Source: Peptococcaceae bacterium
GTDB lineage: Bacteria > Bacillota > Desulfotomaculia > Desulfotomaculales > Pelotomaculaceae
Length of the DNA: 64,000 bases
Reading direction: 5' to 3'
Assembly: GCA_012518875.1 (NCBI GenBank)
Contig: JAAYRI010000087.1
Location: 27,947 to 91,946 of the forward strand
The notes beneath the pieces are model-generated. The model worked only from the letters and a program-made list of their open reading frames with translations, ran no database searches and was not told the DNA's origin. Each line of letters begins with the position of its first letter. Position 1 is the first letter of the stretch. The position numbers were made by a program, and so were the translations under genes. This document shows positions 18,301 through 27,007 of the stretch, in pieces.

Positions 18301-19092
18301 CTGCAACAGTCTGCTAAAAATCTCCTGTTCCTCTTCCAGGTTAGGCAAATAAACCCCCGGGCCGTCAGTTCTTAAGGCCAGGCCAATGGCCTGCTCCAGG
18401 GCTGATATGATCACGGCCAGCTCATTCTCCAGGGATTTTTTTAATATTTCGCACCAGGGTAGTTGATCAAAAACCTGGTCTTCCCCCAGGTTATAGGCAG
18501 CCGGCAGTCCTTTTAACCAACCGATAGGATCCACCGTGCTGCGGGCAAAATTGTAGGCACTGAGGACCATCTCCTGTAACAAAGAATCGTCCCGTTTGCC
18601 ACCGTAACAGTCAACCAGCGCTGTAAAGAGATGATTGTCATCAGCATTGTATCGCCGTTCGAAGAGTTCTGTCATGGCTTCTGCCCGGATCAGAGAACAC
18701 TCGGTTTCATCCGCCACCCGGAAGGAGGGATCCAGATCCAAATGGTAAAAATACCGGCTCAGCAGGTCCTGGCAAAAGGAATGGATGGTACTGATAGCAG
18801 CCCGGCTAAAAAGGGCCATCTGCCTGTGCAGGTGCGCGGCCGCAGGGTTTTTTTCGATTTCTGCCGCCAGGCCGCGTCCAATGCGCTCCCTCATTTCCGC
18901 AGCGGCGGCATTAGTAAAGGTTACCACCAGTAGACGGTCTGCATCCACCGGATCCCTCTCGTCGGTTAGGCGTCTAATAATTCGTTCCACCAACACCGCT
19001 GTTTTTCCCGAACCGGCGGCGGCAGCCACCAATAGATTCCCTCCTCGGCCGGTAATAGCCGCCTGTTGTTCTTTTGTCCATTGATTAGCCAA
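15337..19092 (-). CDS. addA: AddA, helicase-nuclease subunit of the AddAB recombination complex
   Basis: About 1251 residues. UvrD-like SF1 helicase with P-loop AAAAGSGKTAVL near residue 25, Walker B VLVDEYQDIN, and helicase motif segments such as VMSIHKSKGLEFPVVF. The C-terminal RecB-family nuclease domain carries GYLLLDYKTDK. With AddB it resects double-strand ends up to Chi for RecA loading. The start is uncertain: TTG 19092 has GGAGG nine bases upstream, while GTG 19101 touches that GGAGG; the longer open frame to 19260 lies inside addB and is unlikely. It overlaps the addB end by eight bases. Confidence 0.93.
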   Translation of the reverse strand: MANQWTKEQQAAITGRGGNLLVAAAAGSGKTAVLVERIIRRLTDERDPVDADRLLVVTFTNAAAAEMRERIGRGLAAEIEKNPAAAHLHRQMALFSRAAISTIHSFCQDLLSRYFYHLDLDPSFRVADETECSLIRAEAMTELFERRYNADDNHLFTALVDCYGGKRDDSLLQEMVLSAYNFARSTVDPIGWLKGLPAAYNLGEDQVFDQLPWCEILKKSLENELAVIISALEQAIGLALRTDGPGVYLPNLEEEQEIFSRLLQRCSQGISWSELYDLFQGITFARLPTCRKKDADPELVEQVKKLRDRAKEKAAAVRRSYFDTTPERICHDLRRLYPLVQELAELAIDFAIAYKDAKRARNVVDFGDLEQYSLQVLSERGPGGLLPSPVAMNLQERYEEVLVDEYQDINAMQEAILRLVSRQENGIPNLFMVGDVKQSIYRFRLADPGLFLQKYTTYSTGPQGRQRRIDLARNFRSRSGLVNAVNFVFRQLMTPSVGEIDYGPDAELVYGADYPPPVGAEQIPDEVVEVHLIEKGPTAHREQKAAHKGACQTEQAAPVEFEEGLEAMQKEARLIATRIKELAGLSAEKNALHIYDRGLKQYRPLTYRDVVVLMRATSGHANTFVEEFRQLDIPVYAELATGYFQATEIETILSLLKIIDNPLQDVPLAAVLRSPLVGLDAGELARIRLHLRRGYYFHAVVAASEAGEADLSPKLIDFLRKLEKWRTAARRSSLADLIWTIYRETGYYDFAGGLPGGGQRQANLRSLYNRARQYEAGPFRGLFLFLRFIEQLLDRGGDLGPARALGEKENVVRVMSIHKSKGLEFPVVFVAGLGRKFNLTDLSRDILFHKDLGLGLQLVDVEARLTYPAMSKLALKQKLKLEALAEEMRILYVAMTRAREKLVLVGSVDSLANYARRWCMPAGTTGWRLPDGYLADAQTYLDWLGAALARHRDGAVVRQAGLFMEEMFASAQGDSSRWQIDLDTGLKGTIMERAAVPEILELIKRQETPADPGVYTDVINDRLNWRYPAVATGGLPTRVSVTELQRRLDPAPIMEDSAGQNYQWKIGGRPFFTQGERKLTALEKGSALHLVMKNIDLGGPLAPADIEKEIADLVRREILTAEQAAAVPVGKIAVFFAGTLGKRMLAGREVLRELPFTLALPAREIYPDLPDNIEEKVIVQGVVDCLVDEGDGYLLLDYKTDKPAAEGAAGVVERYRGQLMLYARAVEDILARPVKEKQIYLFSQDLALKCI

Positions 19093-22000
19093 CTGTTTCA
19101 CCCTCCATTCTCTGCAGCCTGCTCCAAATAGTGTCCTCATCTTCTCGTTTGATGATCCGGTAAGTGTTGCCTGCCAGGAGAATATCAAACCGGCATACCG
19201 GCTTATAAGGGCAGTACCGGCAGGGCCTGTTAGCACCATCCAGGTAGGGATGAATGTCAATTACCCCATCCATAATCCTGGTGCCGGCAATAGTCAGCTG
19301 TATATCCAGATGTGCCCCAAGCAAACCAAACTGATCCCGGGTAAAAACAGCAGAACGGGCCGAAAAACCGCCATCTTTTTTTATTTGCACGGGTATTAGT
19401 TGGGACTGACCGGTCAGGCCGCTGTCCGTCAATTGCACCACCTGGGTGTCCGCTAACACAAAACCTGTCATCCTGAATTCCCGCAAAATCATTTTCTCTA
19501 CCTCTGCAGGAGGGGGTATGGCCCCGTTGGTCTTCACCAGTGGGTCGGCGATAGGAAAATACAGCATAGCGCCCGGCAGTGCCTGATCAGCGCCCAATAA
19601 TTCACCTGCATAACACAGCGCCACATTCAGATAGGCCGGCAACTGCAATTTTAGACCGTGATAGATATCCTGCAAGTTAACTTTGCTGCCCCCTGTTTTA
19701 TAGTCAATAATACGTAGATAGCAACCCTCTTCCCCCTGAACAGCATCAACCCGGTCTATCCTGCCGGTGAGAACCATCTCCCTGCCGCCCGTTAGGGAAC
19801 AGGTAATAGCCGGCAGGTCACCACCCGGTCCGAAGGCCAGCTCCAGACCCACCGGCTGAAAGCTGCCGCGCCGGTAATGTTCTACCAGGGCCAGAGCAGT
19901 CTGCTGGACTATCCTTTTTAATTTGCTCACCAGATAACGGCGCCTGGCTGTGCTGATTAAAATTTCATTTTGTAAACGTGGTGCCAGTTTGTCCACAATG
20001 TCACCGGCAAGCAGCCGGCACTGTTCATGATCGAGCTGACCCCAGCCAATGCCCATCTTTCGCAGCTGATCGCCCATGTTTTTTAACGCTACATGGAAAA
20101 ACTGGCCCAGTTCAGGAGCACCTACCCTGTAGATAATCCGCTCCTGCAGCCTTAATCCCCGGGCCAGAAAATGGGCAAAGGGGCAGGCCAGAAATTTTTC
20201 TATGCCGGATATGCTGGTTTTCAGCCTGGGCCCATAAAGTGCCTTACTGACAGGGGCAGGCAGCCTGGCTTCCTTATTTGAGATAAATAGGCTGGAAAGA
20301 GCAAAGGATGTTTTTTCCCGGCAAGCACTACCCATAAACCAGGAATAAACCTCTGCCCAAAGAGGGGCAACTGTCTGTCCCTCCTTAACCTCCCGCATCC
20401 TGGTAACCAGGTGAGGCAGCGTACACAGAGGATTGTTGACAAAAGCCAGTTCCTGTACCCTTTCGCCGCTGGGCTCAAGGGGCCAAAAAAGTTTCTCCAG
20501 ACGGGGGAATAGTGCTTTGAGCCTGGCCACCACAGGTGACGGTGCCATTGCCCTCCCCTCATCATCGGCCAGGGGATAGCTGAGATACAGTTTTTCTGAG
20601 GAGCGGGTAAGGGCAATATAGATAAGGTATTGTTCTTCAAAAACCCTGTGTCGTGTACCAGGGGCCAGCCTCAGGCCTATAGCCCGCAGCCGGTCCCTTT
20701 CTTCTTCAGACAGAAGCCCCTTTTCAACTACCCTGGCCGGCAACATACCGTCGCAAGCGCCCATAACAAAAGCCACCCTGGCTCCTGAGTTGCGAAGGCG
20801 TTTCAGGGAGCAAACCATCACCTGATCAAAACCAGGCGAACCCGGATCCAGACCCATACCCGCCAACCCGGCATCCAGGATGGCAGCGTAGTCTTCAATG
20901 GGCAGGACTTCATCGCCCAGTACCTCTACCACCTGTTCCAGGAGGGCAATCAAACCATCCCAGATCCGCTTGTGTTCCGGCACCTGTTCCAGTGGGACGT
21001 CTTTTTCGGCTGCTTTGACCCAGCTAGCCAGCTTTTCCGGCACCTGCATTTTTTCCAGCAGGTTAAACAGGGCTTCTGTAATCCCACGAACATTGATCCC
21101 TGGACTGGCTGTCCGGCAAAATTCGTCAAGAAAAGACACTACCCGGCAGCGGATATGGTTGACAGCGTCCAGTTCCCCCTTTTCTTCATCCCCGGGTTTG
21201 CTATCTTCCTCCAGGGAAAAGCAGCGGTAGTATTCCCAGGGCTCTCCATCAGTCCAACGGCTGCCCCTGATGCCATGGGCCAGCACATAGTTTTCTAATA
21301 AATCAATTTCCTTACGGCTCAGTGGGGCAAGATCAGTTTTTAAAAAACGAAAAACCGGGTCAAATGACCAGTTGGAAAGGGTTACCTCCAGGGCGGCTCG
21401 CACCAGCTCCACCAGTGGATGGTGCATCACTGTCCCCTGCCGGTCAATAAACACCGGGATACCGTAATCAGCAAAAATGCAGCGGATTTCCTCGGCGTAG
21501 TGATCAAGATTCCGCAGCAGGATAATGATTTCCCTGTATCTATACCCGGCGTCCCGGCAAAGGGCTGTGATTTCGCGGGCTACCCCCTCTATCTCCGCCC
21601 TGGGGTTGGCTGCCGCGGCCAAAAGGACACCGCCTTCGTCGCCATACCATTGGGGGGCCGGGTAACTGAAAAAATGTTTTTCCAGGTGGGCTATACCGGG
21701 ACTATGGTACCGTACCCCTCCAGAGCCGTCTAGAACCAGGGGTTCTTCCACCGGGATGTCCTCTGCGGCCGCCAACCGGGAGAGGGATGCATAGGTTTTC
21801 CAGATGGGGTAGAACACTCCGGCCCGATCCAATCCAGCATCAAGGGTGGCCCCATCAGCACACAGGGTAATGTTTACCTGCCGGGCACAATGCATAAGGG
21901 AGGCCAGCACCCGGCATTCCTGTGGTGTGAAATTAGAAAAGCCATCTACCCAGACCTTACCATTTTGGACTGCGGCCGATAGCGGCAAACGCTCCGCTAG

Positions 22001-22561
22001 AAGTTTTAAATGGTCCCCGGGTTCAATAAAACGATTGGCCAGAAAACCCTCAAAATCGCTGTAAAACAGGTGGAGTTCATCCAGCTTTTCCGCCAATGTT
22101 TCTGCCCCCTGGCGGTTATGTAAGGCGGCGGCAGCAGTAGCCAGCTCCTCCGGTTCGAGGCAGTAATTTTTTATTTCTCCCAGGGTGTGTGCCAGGGTGT
22201 CCAAAAAGCCGGGTTTGTTAACCGAACCGCGAAATACCTTTATTTCATCCCGGCGCTCCGCCAACAGGCGCCACAGGAGCATCCGCTTGCCCTGTTCCCC
22301 GATAGGAGATCGAGCTAACCCGCCCGCATCCTGTAATACCCGGTGGGCCAAACACCGAAAACTGAATACCCCTGCCCGGACAAATCCTTTTAGCCCCGGG
22401 GTAGCGGCCAGCATATATTCAGACTGCTGAACAGACTGCTCCGGTACCAGCAATATCAGTGGGGTACCGGTTGGGCCGGCCTTTAATTCTGTGCGAATTT
22501 GTTCCAGACAGGCCTGGGTTTTACCACTTCCTGCCCGGCCGACAATAAACCGTAGTGACAA
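19085..22561 (-). CDS. addB: AddB, ATP-dependent nuclease subunit B
   Basis: 1158 residues, the usual size for AddB. The N-terminal P-loop reads GRAGSGKTQACLEQI. The C-terminal nuclease domain contains RIIDYKTGG, and the Cys in FLACPF together with CRYCPYKPVC near the end provide the four cysteines of the 4Fe-4S staple known from this family. AddB scans for Chi and cuts the 5'-ended strand. First gene of the addB-addA pair; the start at 22561 is the natural family start MSLRFIVGRAG. Confidence 0.94.
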   Translation of the reverse strand: MSLRFIVGRAGSGKTQACLEQIRTELKAGPTGTPLILLVPEQSVQQSEYMLAATPGLKGFVRAGVFSFRCLAHRVLQDAGGLARSPIGEQGKRMLLWRLLAERRDEIKVFRGSVNKPGFLDTLAHTLGEIKNYCLEPEELATAAAALHNRQGAETLAEKLDELHLFYSDFEGFLANRFIEPGDHLKLLAERLPLSAAVQNGKVWVDGFSNFTPQECRVLASLMHCARQVNITLCADGATLDAGLDRAGVFYPIWKTYASLSRLAAAEDIPVEEPLVLDGSGGVRYHSPGIAHLEKHFFSYPAPQWYGDEGGVLLAAAANPRAEIEGVAREITALCRDAGYRYREIIILLRNLDHYAEEIRCIFADYGIPVFIDRQGTVMHHPLVELVRAALEVTLSNWSFDPVFRFLKTDLAPLSRKEIDLLENYVLAHGIRGSRWTDGEPWEYYRCFSLEEDSKPGDEEKGELDAVNHIRCRVVSFLDEFCRTASPGINVRGITEALFNLLEKMQVPEKLASWVKAAEKDVPLEQVPEHKRIWDGLIALLEQVVEVLGDEVLPIEDYAAILDAGLAGMGLDPGSPGFDQVMVCSLKRLRNSGARVAFVMGACDGMLPARVVEKGLLSEEERDRLRAIGLRLAPGTRHRVFEEQYLIYIALTRSSEKLYLSYPLADDEGRAMAPSPVVARLKALFPRLEKLFWPLEPSGERVQELAFVNNPLCTLPHLVTRMREVKEGQTVAPLWAEVYSWFMGSACREKTSFALSSLFISNKEARLPAPVSKALYGPRLKTSISGIEKFLACPFAHFLARGLRLQERIIYRVGAPELGQFFHVALKNMGDQLRKMGIGWGQLDHEQCRLLAGDIVDKLAPRLQNEILISTARRRYLVSKLKRIVQQTALALVEHYRRGSFQPVGLELAFGPGGDLPAITCSLTGGREMVLTGRIDRVDAVQGEEGCYLRIIDYKTGGSKVNLQDIYHGLKLQLPAYLNVALCYAGELLGADQALPGAMLYFPIADPLVKTNGAIPPPAEVEKMILREFRMTGFVLADTQVVQLTDSGLTGQSQLIPVQIKKDGGFSARSAVFTRDQFGLLGAHLDIQLTIAGTRIMDGVIDIHPYLDGANRPCRYCPYKPVCRFDILLAGNTYRIIKREDEDTIWSRLQRMEGETVG

Positions 22562-22588
22562 AAGACTACACCCCTATCAAATGAAGAA

Positions 22589-22629
22589 ACAGTCCTATTA
22601 GGATTTATTGATAAATTTCACGGGACTGT
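22589..22629 (-). terminator. Hairpin in the gap between the thioesterase and addB genes
   Basis: ACAGTCC (22589-22595) and GGACTGT (22623-22629) are complementary, separated by 27 AT-rich bases. It follows the stop codon of the thioesterase gene on the minus strand but lacks a convincing T-run, so termination is only possible. Confidence 0.4.
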
Positions 22630-22640
22630 CCCCTGGCATG

Positions 22641-23039
22641 TTATTTTGTGAGTTTACCTGTGGCCTTACTGACAAAGCGATCTGTGTTTACAATAAACCG
22701 TTCATGGATACCCGAGCAGATCAAGTCAATCCGGTCCCGCGCCTCAACTGTAAATAGCAGCTTTTTTCCAGTAACCTCCGCCAGGCGGGTAGTAACAACT
22801 ACTTCCATGCCTACGGGGGTGGCAGCCAGGTGCTTAACATCAACCCTGGTACCAACTGTGGTTGAACCTTCCTCCAGATAGGAGGCCACAGATAATAAAG
22901 CTGCCTTTTCTATGAAACGAATCAGGGCCGGTGTTGCGAAAACTGGCACAGAACCACTTTCGTAAACAACTGCCGTTTCCTTTTCACTAACCGTCATCCT
23001 CACCTCGCCGGTAAGGCCCGGTTTTATCTTGTTTTCCAT
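22641..23039 (-). CDS. Hotdog-fold thioesterase, fluoroacetyl-CoA thioesterase (FlK)-like, paralog 1
   Basis: 132 residues from ATG 23039; an open frame continues 20 codons upstream. The pattern FATPALIRFIEKAA ... GSTTVGTRVDVKHLAATPVG contains the Thr, Glu and His positions used by FlK-type hotdog thioesterases. A acyl-CoA hydrolase role is likely; the substrate cannot be told, and fluoroacetate resistance should not be assumed. A clear paralog lies at 25547-25954 with the same motif spacing. Confidence 0.82.
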   Translation of the reverse strand: MENKIKPGLTGEVRMTVSEKETAVVYESGSVPVFATPALIRFIEKAALLSVASYLEEGSTTVGTRVDVKHLAATPVGMEVVVTTRLAEVTGKKLLFTVEARDRIDLICSGIHERFIVNTDRFVSKATGKLTK

Positions 23040-23305
23040 CAGTTTGCCTGGTTTCCCAAACCGGTAGATAGCTAGTTTGCACAATACATTTAACCTCATA
23101 GCCGGTACATCGTTCCCGTGGATTTTCAGAAAACCAGGATTTTCACCTGCCTATTTTTTGGTTTTTAGAAAGAATAAGTATGGCTGTCATAAAGTCGTCC
23201 TTTTCAACCATTGTCAGGCCGTATACAGCTTGATACTTGATATTAGAATACTTTGCACTAACAGAGAGAACAATATTTTTAATATCTTCCCGGGAGGAAT
23301 TAAAC

Positions 23306-24358
23306 ATGGAACACCATACTGCTGTGGAAACCCGGGGCGAAGGCCTGGTGGCCCACCACAATCCCCCGCTAACGGCCCCTGAATCAGCCAGGCTCTGGCA
23401 GGTAAATCTCTATTACAAAATGCTTTACTGCGTCTTTAAACACTTTTTAAGCACCTGTGATGACCAGGACCTGCGCCTGCATATCGAGGAAGCCCTGTCT
23501 ATGTTTGAAGAGCGGATAAACCGTTCCACGGAAGTGCTTACAGAAGAAGGACACCCCGTTCCAATCGGGTTTACGGATAATGATCTGGAGCCGGAAAGCC
23601 CCAGGTTGTTTACAGACCTGTACTATTATTACTATATTTTGCATATGGCCCAGATTGGGCTTCAATTAAACAGCATGGATTTGGCCCATACAACCCGCAA
23701 GGACGTAAGGGAATTTTTTACGGCGTCGGTTTCTTCCACAATGGGATACTATAACCGGTTTTCCGACTTGATGCTGGAAAAAGGCATTTATATCCGCCCA
23801 CCGGCTGTTAATATTTTCAAGGAAACAGATATTGTGGAAAAACAGGACTTCTTACGCGGTTTTCTAGGCAAACGCAGGCCCCTTCTAGAGCTGGAAATAA
23901 ATCACCTTTTTTCCGGCATTAGAAATAATGTGATCGGGGGCCTTTTGGCAACAGGTTTTCAGCAGGTGGCCGGGTCAGAGCAGGTCCGGGCATATATGGC
24001 TAGAGGAACGGATATCTCACGAAAACATGCAGATATACTCAATTCCGTTTTACAAAAGGAAAAAATACCTGCTCCAATGCACTCCGGGGTGTTGCTCCTG
24101 GACTTAACCACGCCTCCCTTCTCCGACAAATTAATGATGCAGCACATGGTGATTTTAACAGGTATCGGCATCGGTAATCTCGCTAATGCTATGGCTACTT
24201 CCCTGAGGCATGATCTCGGTGTAAGCTTCACCCGGCTGATTGGCGAAGCTGCCAACTATGGGGAGGATGGGTTAAATATCATGATTGAGAATGGCTGGTT
24301 TGAACAACCGCCCCGCAAAATAGACCCCCGGGATCTGGCCAGGGAACAAGTACATTGA
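23306..24358 (+). CDS. DUF3231 family protein
   Basis: 350 residues from ATG 23306, preceded by GGGAGGAATTAAAC. All-helical and soluble, built of two related halves of about 165 residues: each has a long amphipathic helix pair and ends with a comparable block, EKGIYIRPP in the first half and ENGWFEQPP in the second. This duplication is typical of DUF3231, a family seen almost only in spore-forming Firmicutes with a ferritin-like helical pattern. Function unknown. It is divergent from the thioesterase gene; the 266-base gap (23040-23305) should contain both promoters. Confidence 0.82.
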   Translation: MEHHTAVETRGEGLVAHHNPPLTAPESARLWQVNLYYKMLYCVFKHFLSTCDDQDLRLHIEEALSMFEERINRSTEVLTEEGHPVPIGFTDNDLEPESPRLFTDLYYYYYILHMAQIGLQLNSMDLAHTTRKDVREFFTASVSSTMGYYNRFSDLMLEKGIYIRPPAVNIFKETDIVEKQDFLRGFLGKRRPLLELEINHLFSGIRNNVIGGLLATGFQQVAGSEQVRAYMARGTDISRKHADILNSVLQKEKIPAPMHSGVLLLDLTTPPFSDKLMMQHMVILTGIGIGNLANAMATSLRHDLGVSFTRLIGEAANYGEDGLNIMIENGWFEQPPRKIDPRDLAREQVH

Positions 24359-24398
24359 ATTCAATAGAAAACCAGGAACAATTCGTCCTCCAATATTC

Positions 24399-25196
24399 TT
24401 AGATAAAGCCCCCTGGACGATCCCCCATTATATCTGGACCCGGTTGGGGTGATGTTAGAGGTATGAACTTATATCTTGCCTGGCCCCGGGCATTAAATTC
24501 CACATAAAGGACCCTGGGCCTGCGCACCAATTCCTGTTTTAGACCTGTTAGACGGGCCAAGGCGCCAGGGTTCAGAAAATACTTGTCACCGACCACCTCA
24601 TGATAGCCAAGATGGGCATGTGCTCCCAGGGTAATGTCTGCCTCCGTGGAAATTATCTCAGTTATTAGGGTACAGGGAACCTGATTGGAAAACGCCTTGG
24701 GCAAAAGCATGCCATGGACCACATGGAGCGCTATATCACAGTGTTTCTTTTTAACCATATAATGCTCCTTGTTCTTTTGCCTATCGATGTTACCATAAAA
24801 ATGCTGGCCGCTGAGCTGCAACACGCAACCACCGTTGTCCAGGTATAATGCTTTTCCAGGTTGCAAAAGGTTGATTAATCCCTGTTTAGCCAGCTTGCCC
24901 ACAGCAGTATGTTCAAGACTGTTCAACCGCTGCCCAATAAGATCGTGATTACCTGCTACACAGTAGGCCGGCAAATCCAATTCTTTTAAAAACCAGTTGA
25001 ATAGTTCTAGAGATTTCTGATCGGGGTGGGGATGGTCAAAAACGTCCCCACCATGAATTATAAAGTCAACCTGGTTTTGCCGGCAAAGACCAAGCACCTC
25101 AGAAAGCTTTAATGAAATGGCATTGAAAAAGTTGTCCCTGCGGTTTTCAGGAATTCCGCTACGTATATGTGTGTCAGCAAGATAGATTAAACGCAT
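24399..25196 (-). CDS. Calcineurin-like metallophosphoesterase (SbcD/Mre11-like)
   Basis: 265 residues from ATG 25196 with TTGGAGGG upstream. The five metallophosphoesterase motifs are all present: LADTH, GGDVFDH, GNHD, VVHG and GAHAHLG. It resembles the nuclease core of SbcD/Mre11 but lacks the capping domain, and no sbcC-like gene is nearby. It could be a stand-alone DNA phosphoesterase or a phosphodiesterase of another kind. Confidence 0.85.
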   Translation of the reverse strand: MRLIYLADTHIRSGIPENRRDNFFNAISLKLSEVLGLCRQNQVDFIIHGGDVFDHPHPDQKSLELFNWFLKELDLPAYCVAGNHDLIGQRLNSLEHTAVGKLAKQGLINLLQPGKALYLDNGGCVLQLSGQHFYGNIDRQKNKEHYMVKKKHCDIALHVVHGMLLPKAFSNQVPCTLITEIISTEADITLGAHAHLGYHEVVGDKYFLNPGALARLTGLKQELVRRPRVLYVEFNARGQARYKFIPLTSPQPGPDIMGDRPGGFI

Positions 25197-25244
25197 AGCG
25201 GTTCCCTCCAATATTACACATGTTTTTGCGGTGTCGCATCAAGG

Positions 25245-25460
25245 CTAAAATATTGACCGCCCGGTGTCCACTCTTTTCTCATCATCGGGTCCCAGAGACA
25301 CAAACAACTTTTTAAATCTTTCAAAATCCGCCAAATCCATCAATTCTGTGTGGGAATAAAATATTCTTCCGGCGTTGTTCATAGCTCCCCAGGTCAGTTT
25401 AACAATATCCTTATTAACACCCTTTTTGGTTTCTGTTTTGGCAAAGAGTTTTATAGACAT
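25245..25460 (-). CDS. Small hypothetical protein
   Basis: 71 residues, basic N-terminal half and acidic C-terminal half, no membrane segment and no cysteine. I do not recognise the family. The start ATG 25460 has AAAGGTG in front at good spacing and codon use resembles the neighbours, which supports a real gene. It lies 48 bases upstream of the phosphoesterase on the same strand and may be cotranscribed with it. Confidence 0.6.
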   Translation of the reverse strand: MSIKLFAKTETKKGVNKDIVKLTWGAMNNAGRIFYSHTELMDLADFERFKKLFVSLGPDDEKRVDTGRSIF

Positions 25461-25546
25461 GTCTTAACACCTTTTACGCCTCGTATTTTCTCCCAATCAA
25501 TTACATTATATCAAGGAGAGGGAACTCTTTCATAGAATGTTATTGT

Positions 25547-25954
25547 TTATGTGCCTTTTCCTATCTTCTTTTCCCGAGCCCTCTGGAGAAAGCTGTCCAG
25601 ATCCACTATAAACCTCTCATGTGTTCCTCTGCCAATTTGTTCCTTATCATCCCAGGCCTCAAAGGTAAACAAAAGCTTCTTTCCTACAATACCCACCAGG
25701 GTTGAATAGACTGCCACCTTCTTACCTACCGGTGTTGGTGATAGATGCTGCACCTCAAACCTTGTACCTACCGTGGTCATCCCCTCTTCCAAATAAGGTA
25801 AGACAGATTCCAGGGTGGCCTTTTCCATCAAGCCAATCATAGCCGGTGAGGCATATACATTTACCACCGTATTGCCGTAAGCGATGGCCGTGTTTTGATC
25901 CGTTACCTCATCCCTGGCTATCCCCTTGACACCTACCTCCAGCAATTTGGCCAT
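25547..25954 (-). CDS. Hotdog-fold thioesterase, FlK-like, paralog 2
   Basis: 135 residues. YASPAMIGLMEKATLES ... GMTTVGTRFEVQHLSPTPVG repeats the motif layout of the protein at 22641-23039, including Glu and His of the FlK active site, with Ser in place of the Thr of paralog 1 (TPA versus SPA). C-terminal parts (GKKLLFTFEAWD, THERFIVD) are also closely similar. Likely acyl-CoA thioesterase. Start ATG 25954 follows a GGGAGGAGAA ribosome site. Confidence 0.83.
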   Translation of the reverse strand: MAKLLEVGVKGIARDEVTDQNTAIAYGNTVVNVYASPAMIGLMEKATLESVLPYLEEGMTTVGTRFEVQHLSPTPVGKKVAVYSTLVGIVGKKLLFTFEAWDDKEQIGRGTHERFIVDLDSFLQRAREKKIGKGT

Positions 25955-26122
25955 GTTTTCTCCTCCCTTAAAATTGTTTTTATGTATTTAAATTCATGAT
26001 CAACCTAGAAAAACCTGCCACCATAGGCAATTAACCTTTAAAATAACAATATTTTTTGACTGTTAATATGTAATATTATGGGGCTACTGGCATATCCTAT
26101 CAATATAACGGAGATGATCCGG

Positions 26123-26599
26123 ATGAGCAATCCTTTCCTGGGCCATGAGGCTTCAGAAATAATACTAATAATTCTACTGTTTTTAGGGCTTTTTGGCCGA
26201 TCAAATATTATTGTCGTCTCATCCTGTATTCTGCTCTGTGTTAGATACTTCAGCCTGGATCAGATAATTCTCCCCCTGCTGGAGAAACGCGGCATAGAAA
26301 TCGGGCTCTTATTTTTAATGCTGCATATCCTGACACCGATAGCCACCGGCAAACTGGCCAAGGAGGATATATACTCATCAGTATCTCTAAAAGGTCTACT
26401 GGCCCTCTCGGCAGGTGCCCTGGCCACGAAACTCAATGGGGACGGCCTGAACCTAATGAACACAAGCCCAGAAATTATATTTGGGCTAACCGCAGGTACT
26501 GTGGCAGGGATTCTTGTCCTCCGCGGTAGACCCTGTGGGCCGGTGATGGCTGCTGCCGTAACAGCCGTATTCTATAAATTATTTAGTTTTTTCACCTAA
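26123..26599 (+). CDS. UPF0756/DUF441 family membrane protein
   Basis: 158 residues with four to five hydrophobic segments. FLGLFGRSNIIVVSSCILL, HILTPIATGKL and the C-terminal GTVAGILVLRGRPCGPVMAAA are characteristic of the YeaL/YtwI-type UPF0756 family. Function unknown. ATG 26123 is preceded by GGAG nine bases upstream; an upstream ATG at 26078 in the same frame has no ribosome site. An imperfect hairpin follows the stop at 26612-26636. Confidence 0.85.
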   Translation: MSNPFLGHEASEIILIILLFLGLFGRSNIIVVSSCILLCVRYFSLDQIILPLLEKRGIEIGLLFLMLHILTPIATGKLAKEDIYSSVSLKGLLALSAGALATKLNGDGLNLMNTSPEIIFGLTAGTVAGILVLRGRPCGPVMAAAVTAVFYKLFSFFT

Positions 26600-26692
26600 A
26601 AATAATAATCCCATATCACTAAGATACGGGATATTCCAGCACTAACAGGGCAGACACCTTGAGGTGATTTAGCAAAAGTCATTTATAGGGTA

Positions 26693-26941
26693 TTAAAGGA
26701 GCATCCTAAAAACCATAATCTGGATAAACATTATTATTGGTATACCAAGGGTAAAAAGGAGCTTTCGGGTTTTATGTTTAAAAACATGCATACCAATATA
26801 AACACCTATGGATCCGCCTATAGCAGCCAGCAATAACAACCTGATCTCCGGTACCCTGTACCTGTGAGATTTGGCCATGGCTTTGTCATAACACATGATT
26901 AAAAAACAGGCCACATTAATGATCAAAATATAAATGAGCAA
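26693..26941 (-). CDS. DUF1294 family small membrane protein
   Basis: 82 residues with hydrophobic segments at the N-terminus, around LLLLAAIGGSIGVYIGM and at the C-terminus. CYDKAMAKSHRYRVPE followed by a Gly-rich segment and FKHKTRK is the DUF1294 signature. The start is set at TTG 26941, which has GAGGG eight bases upstream and gives the usual length; an ATG-like start at 27034 would run into the divergent isoaspartyl peptidase gene. Function unknown. Confidence 0.82.
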   Translation of the reverse strand: MLIYILIINVACFLIMCYDKAMAKSHRYRVPEIRLLLLAAIGGSIGVYIGMHVFKHKTRKLLFTLGIPIIMFIQIMVFRMLL

Positions 26942-27007
26942 AATTAAGACCCTCTTTTTTCGGATTCCAGGGCCCCATGCATAGAGGAAACACTTAATGC
27001 CCAAACT

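Noticed and set aside
22589-22629. Firm terminator call between addB and the thioesterase gene
   Set aside because: The complementary arms are 27 bases apart with no T-run, so it is listed only as a weak hairpin.
22641-23039. Fluoroacetate resistance role for the FlK-like proteins
   Set aside because: Motif similarity does not show fluoroacetyl specificity, and two paralogs in an anaerobe are more likely general acyl-CoA thioesterases.
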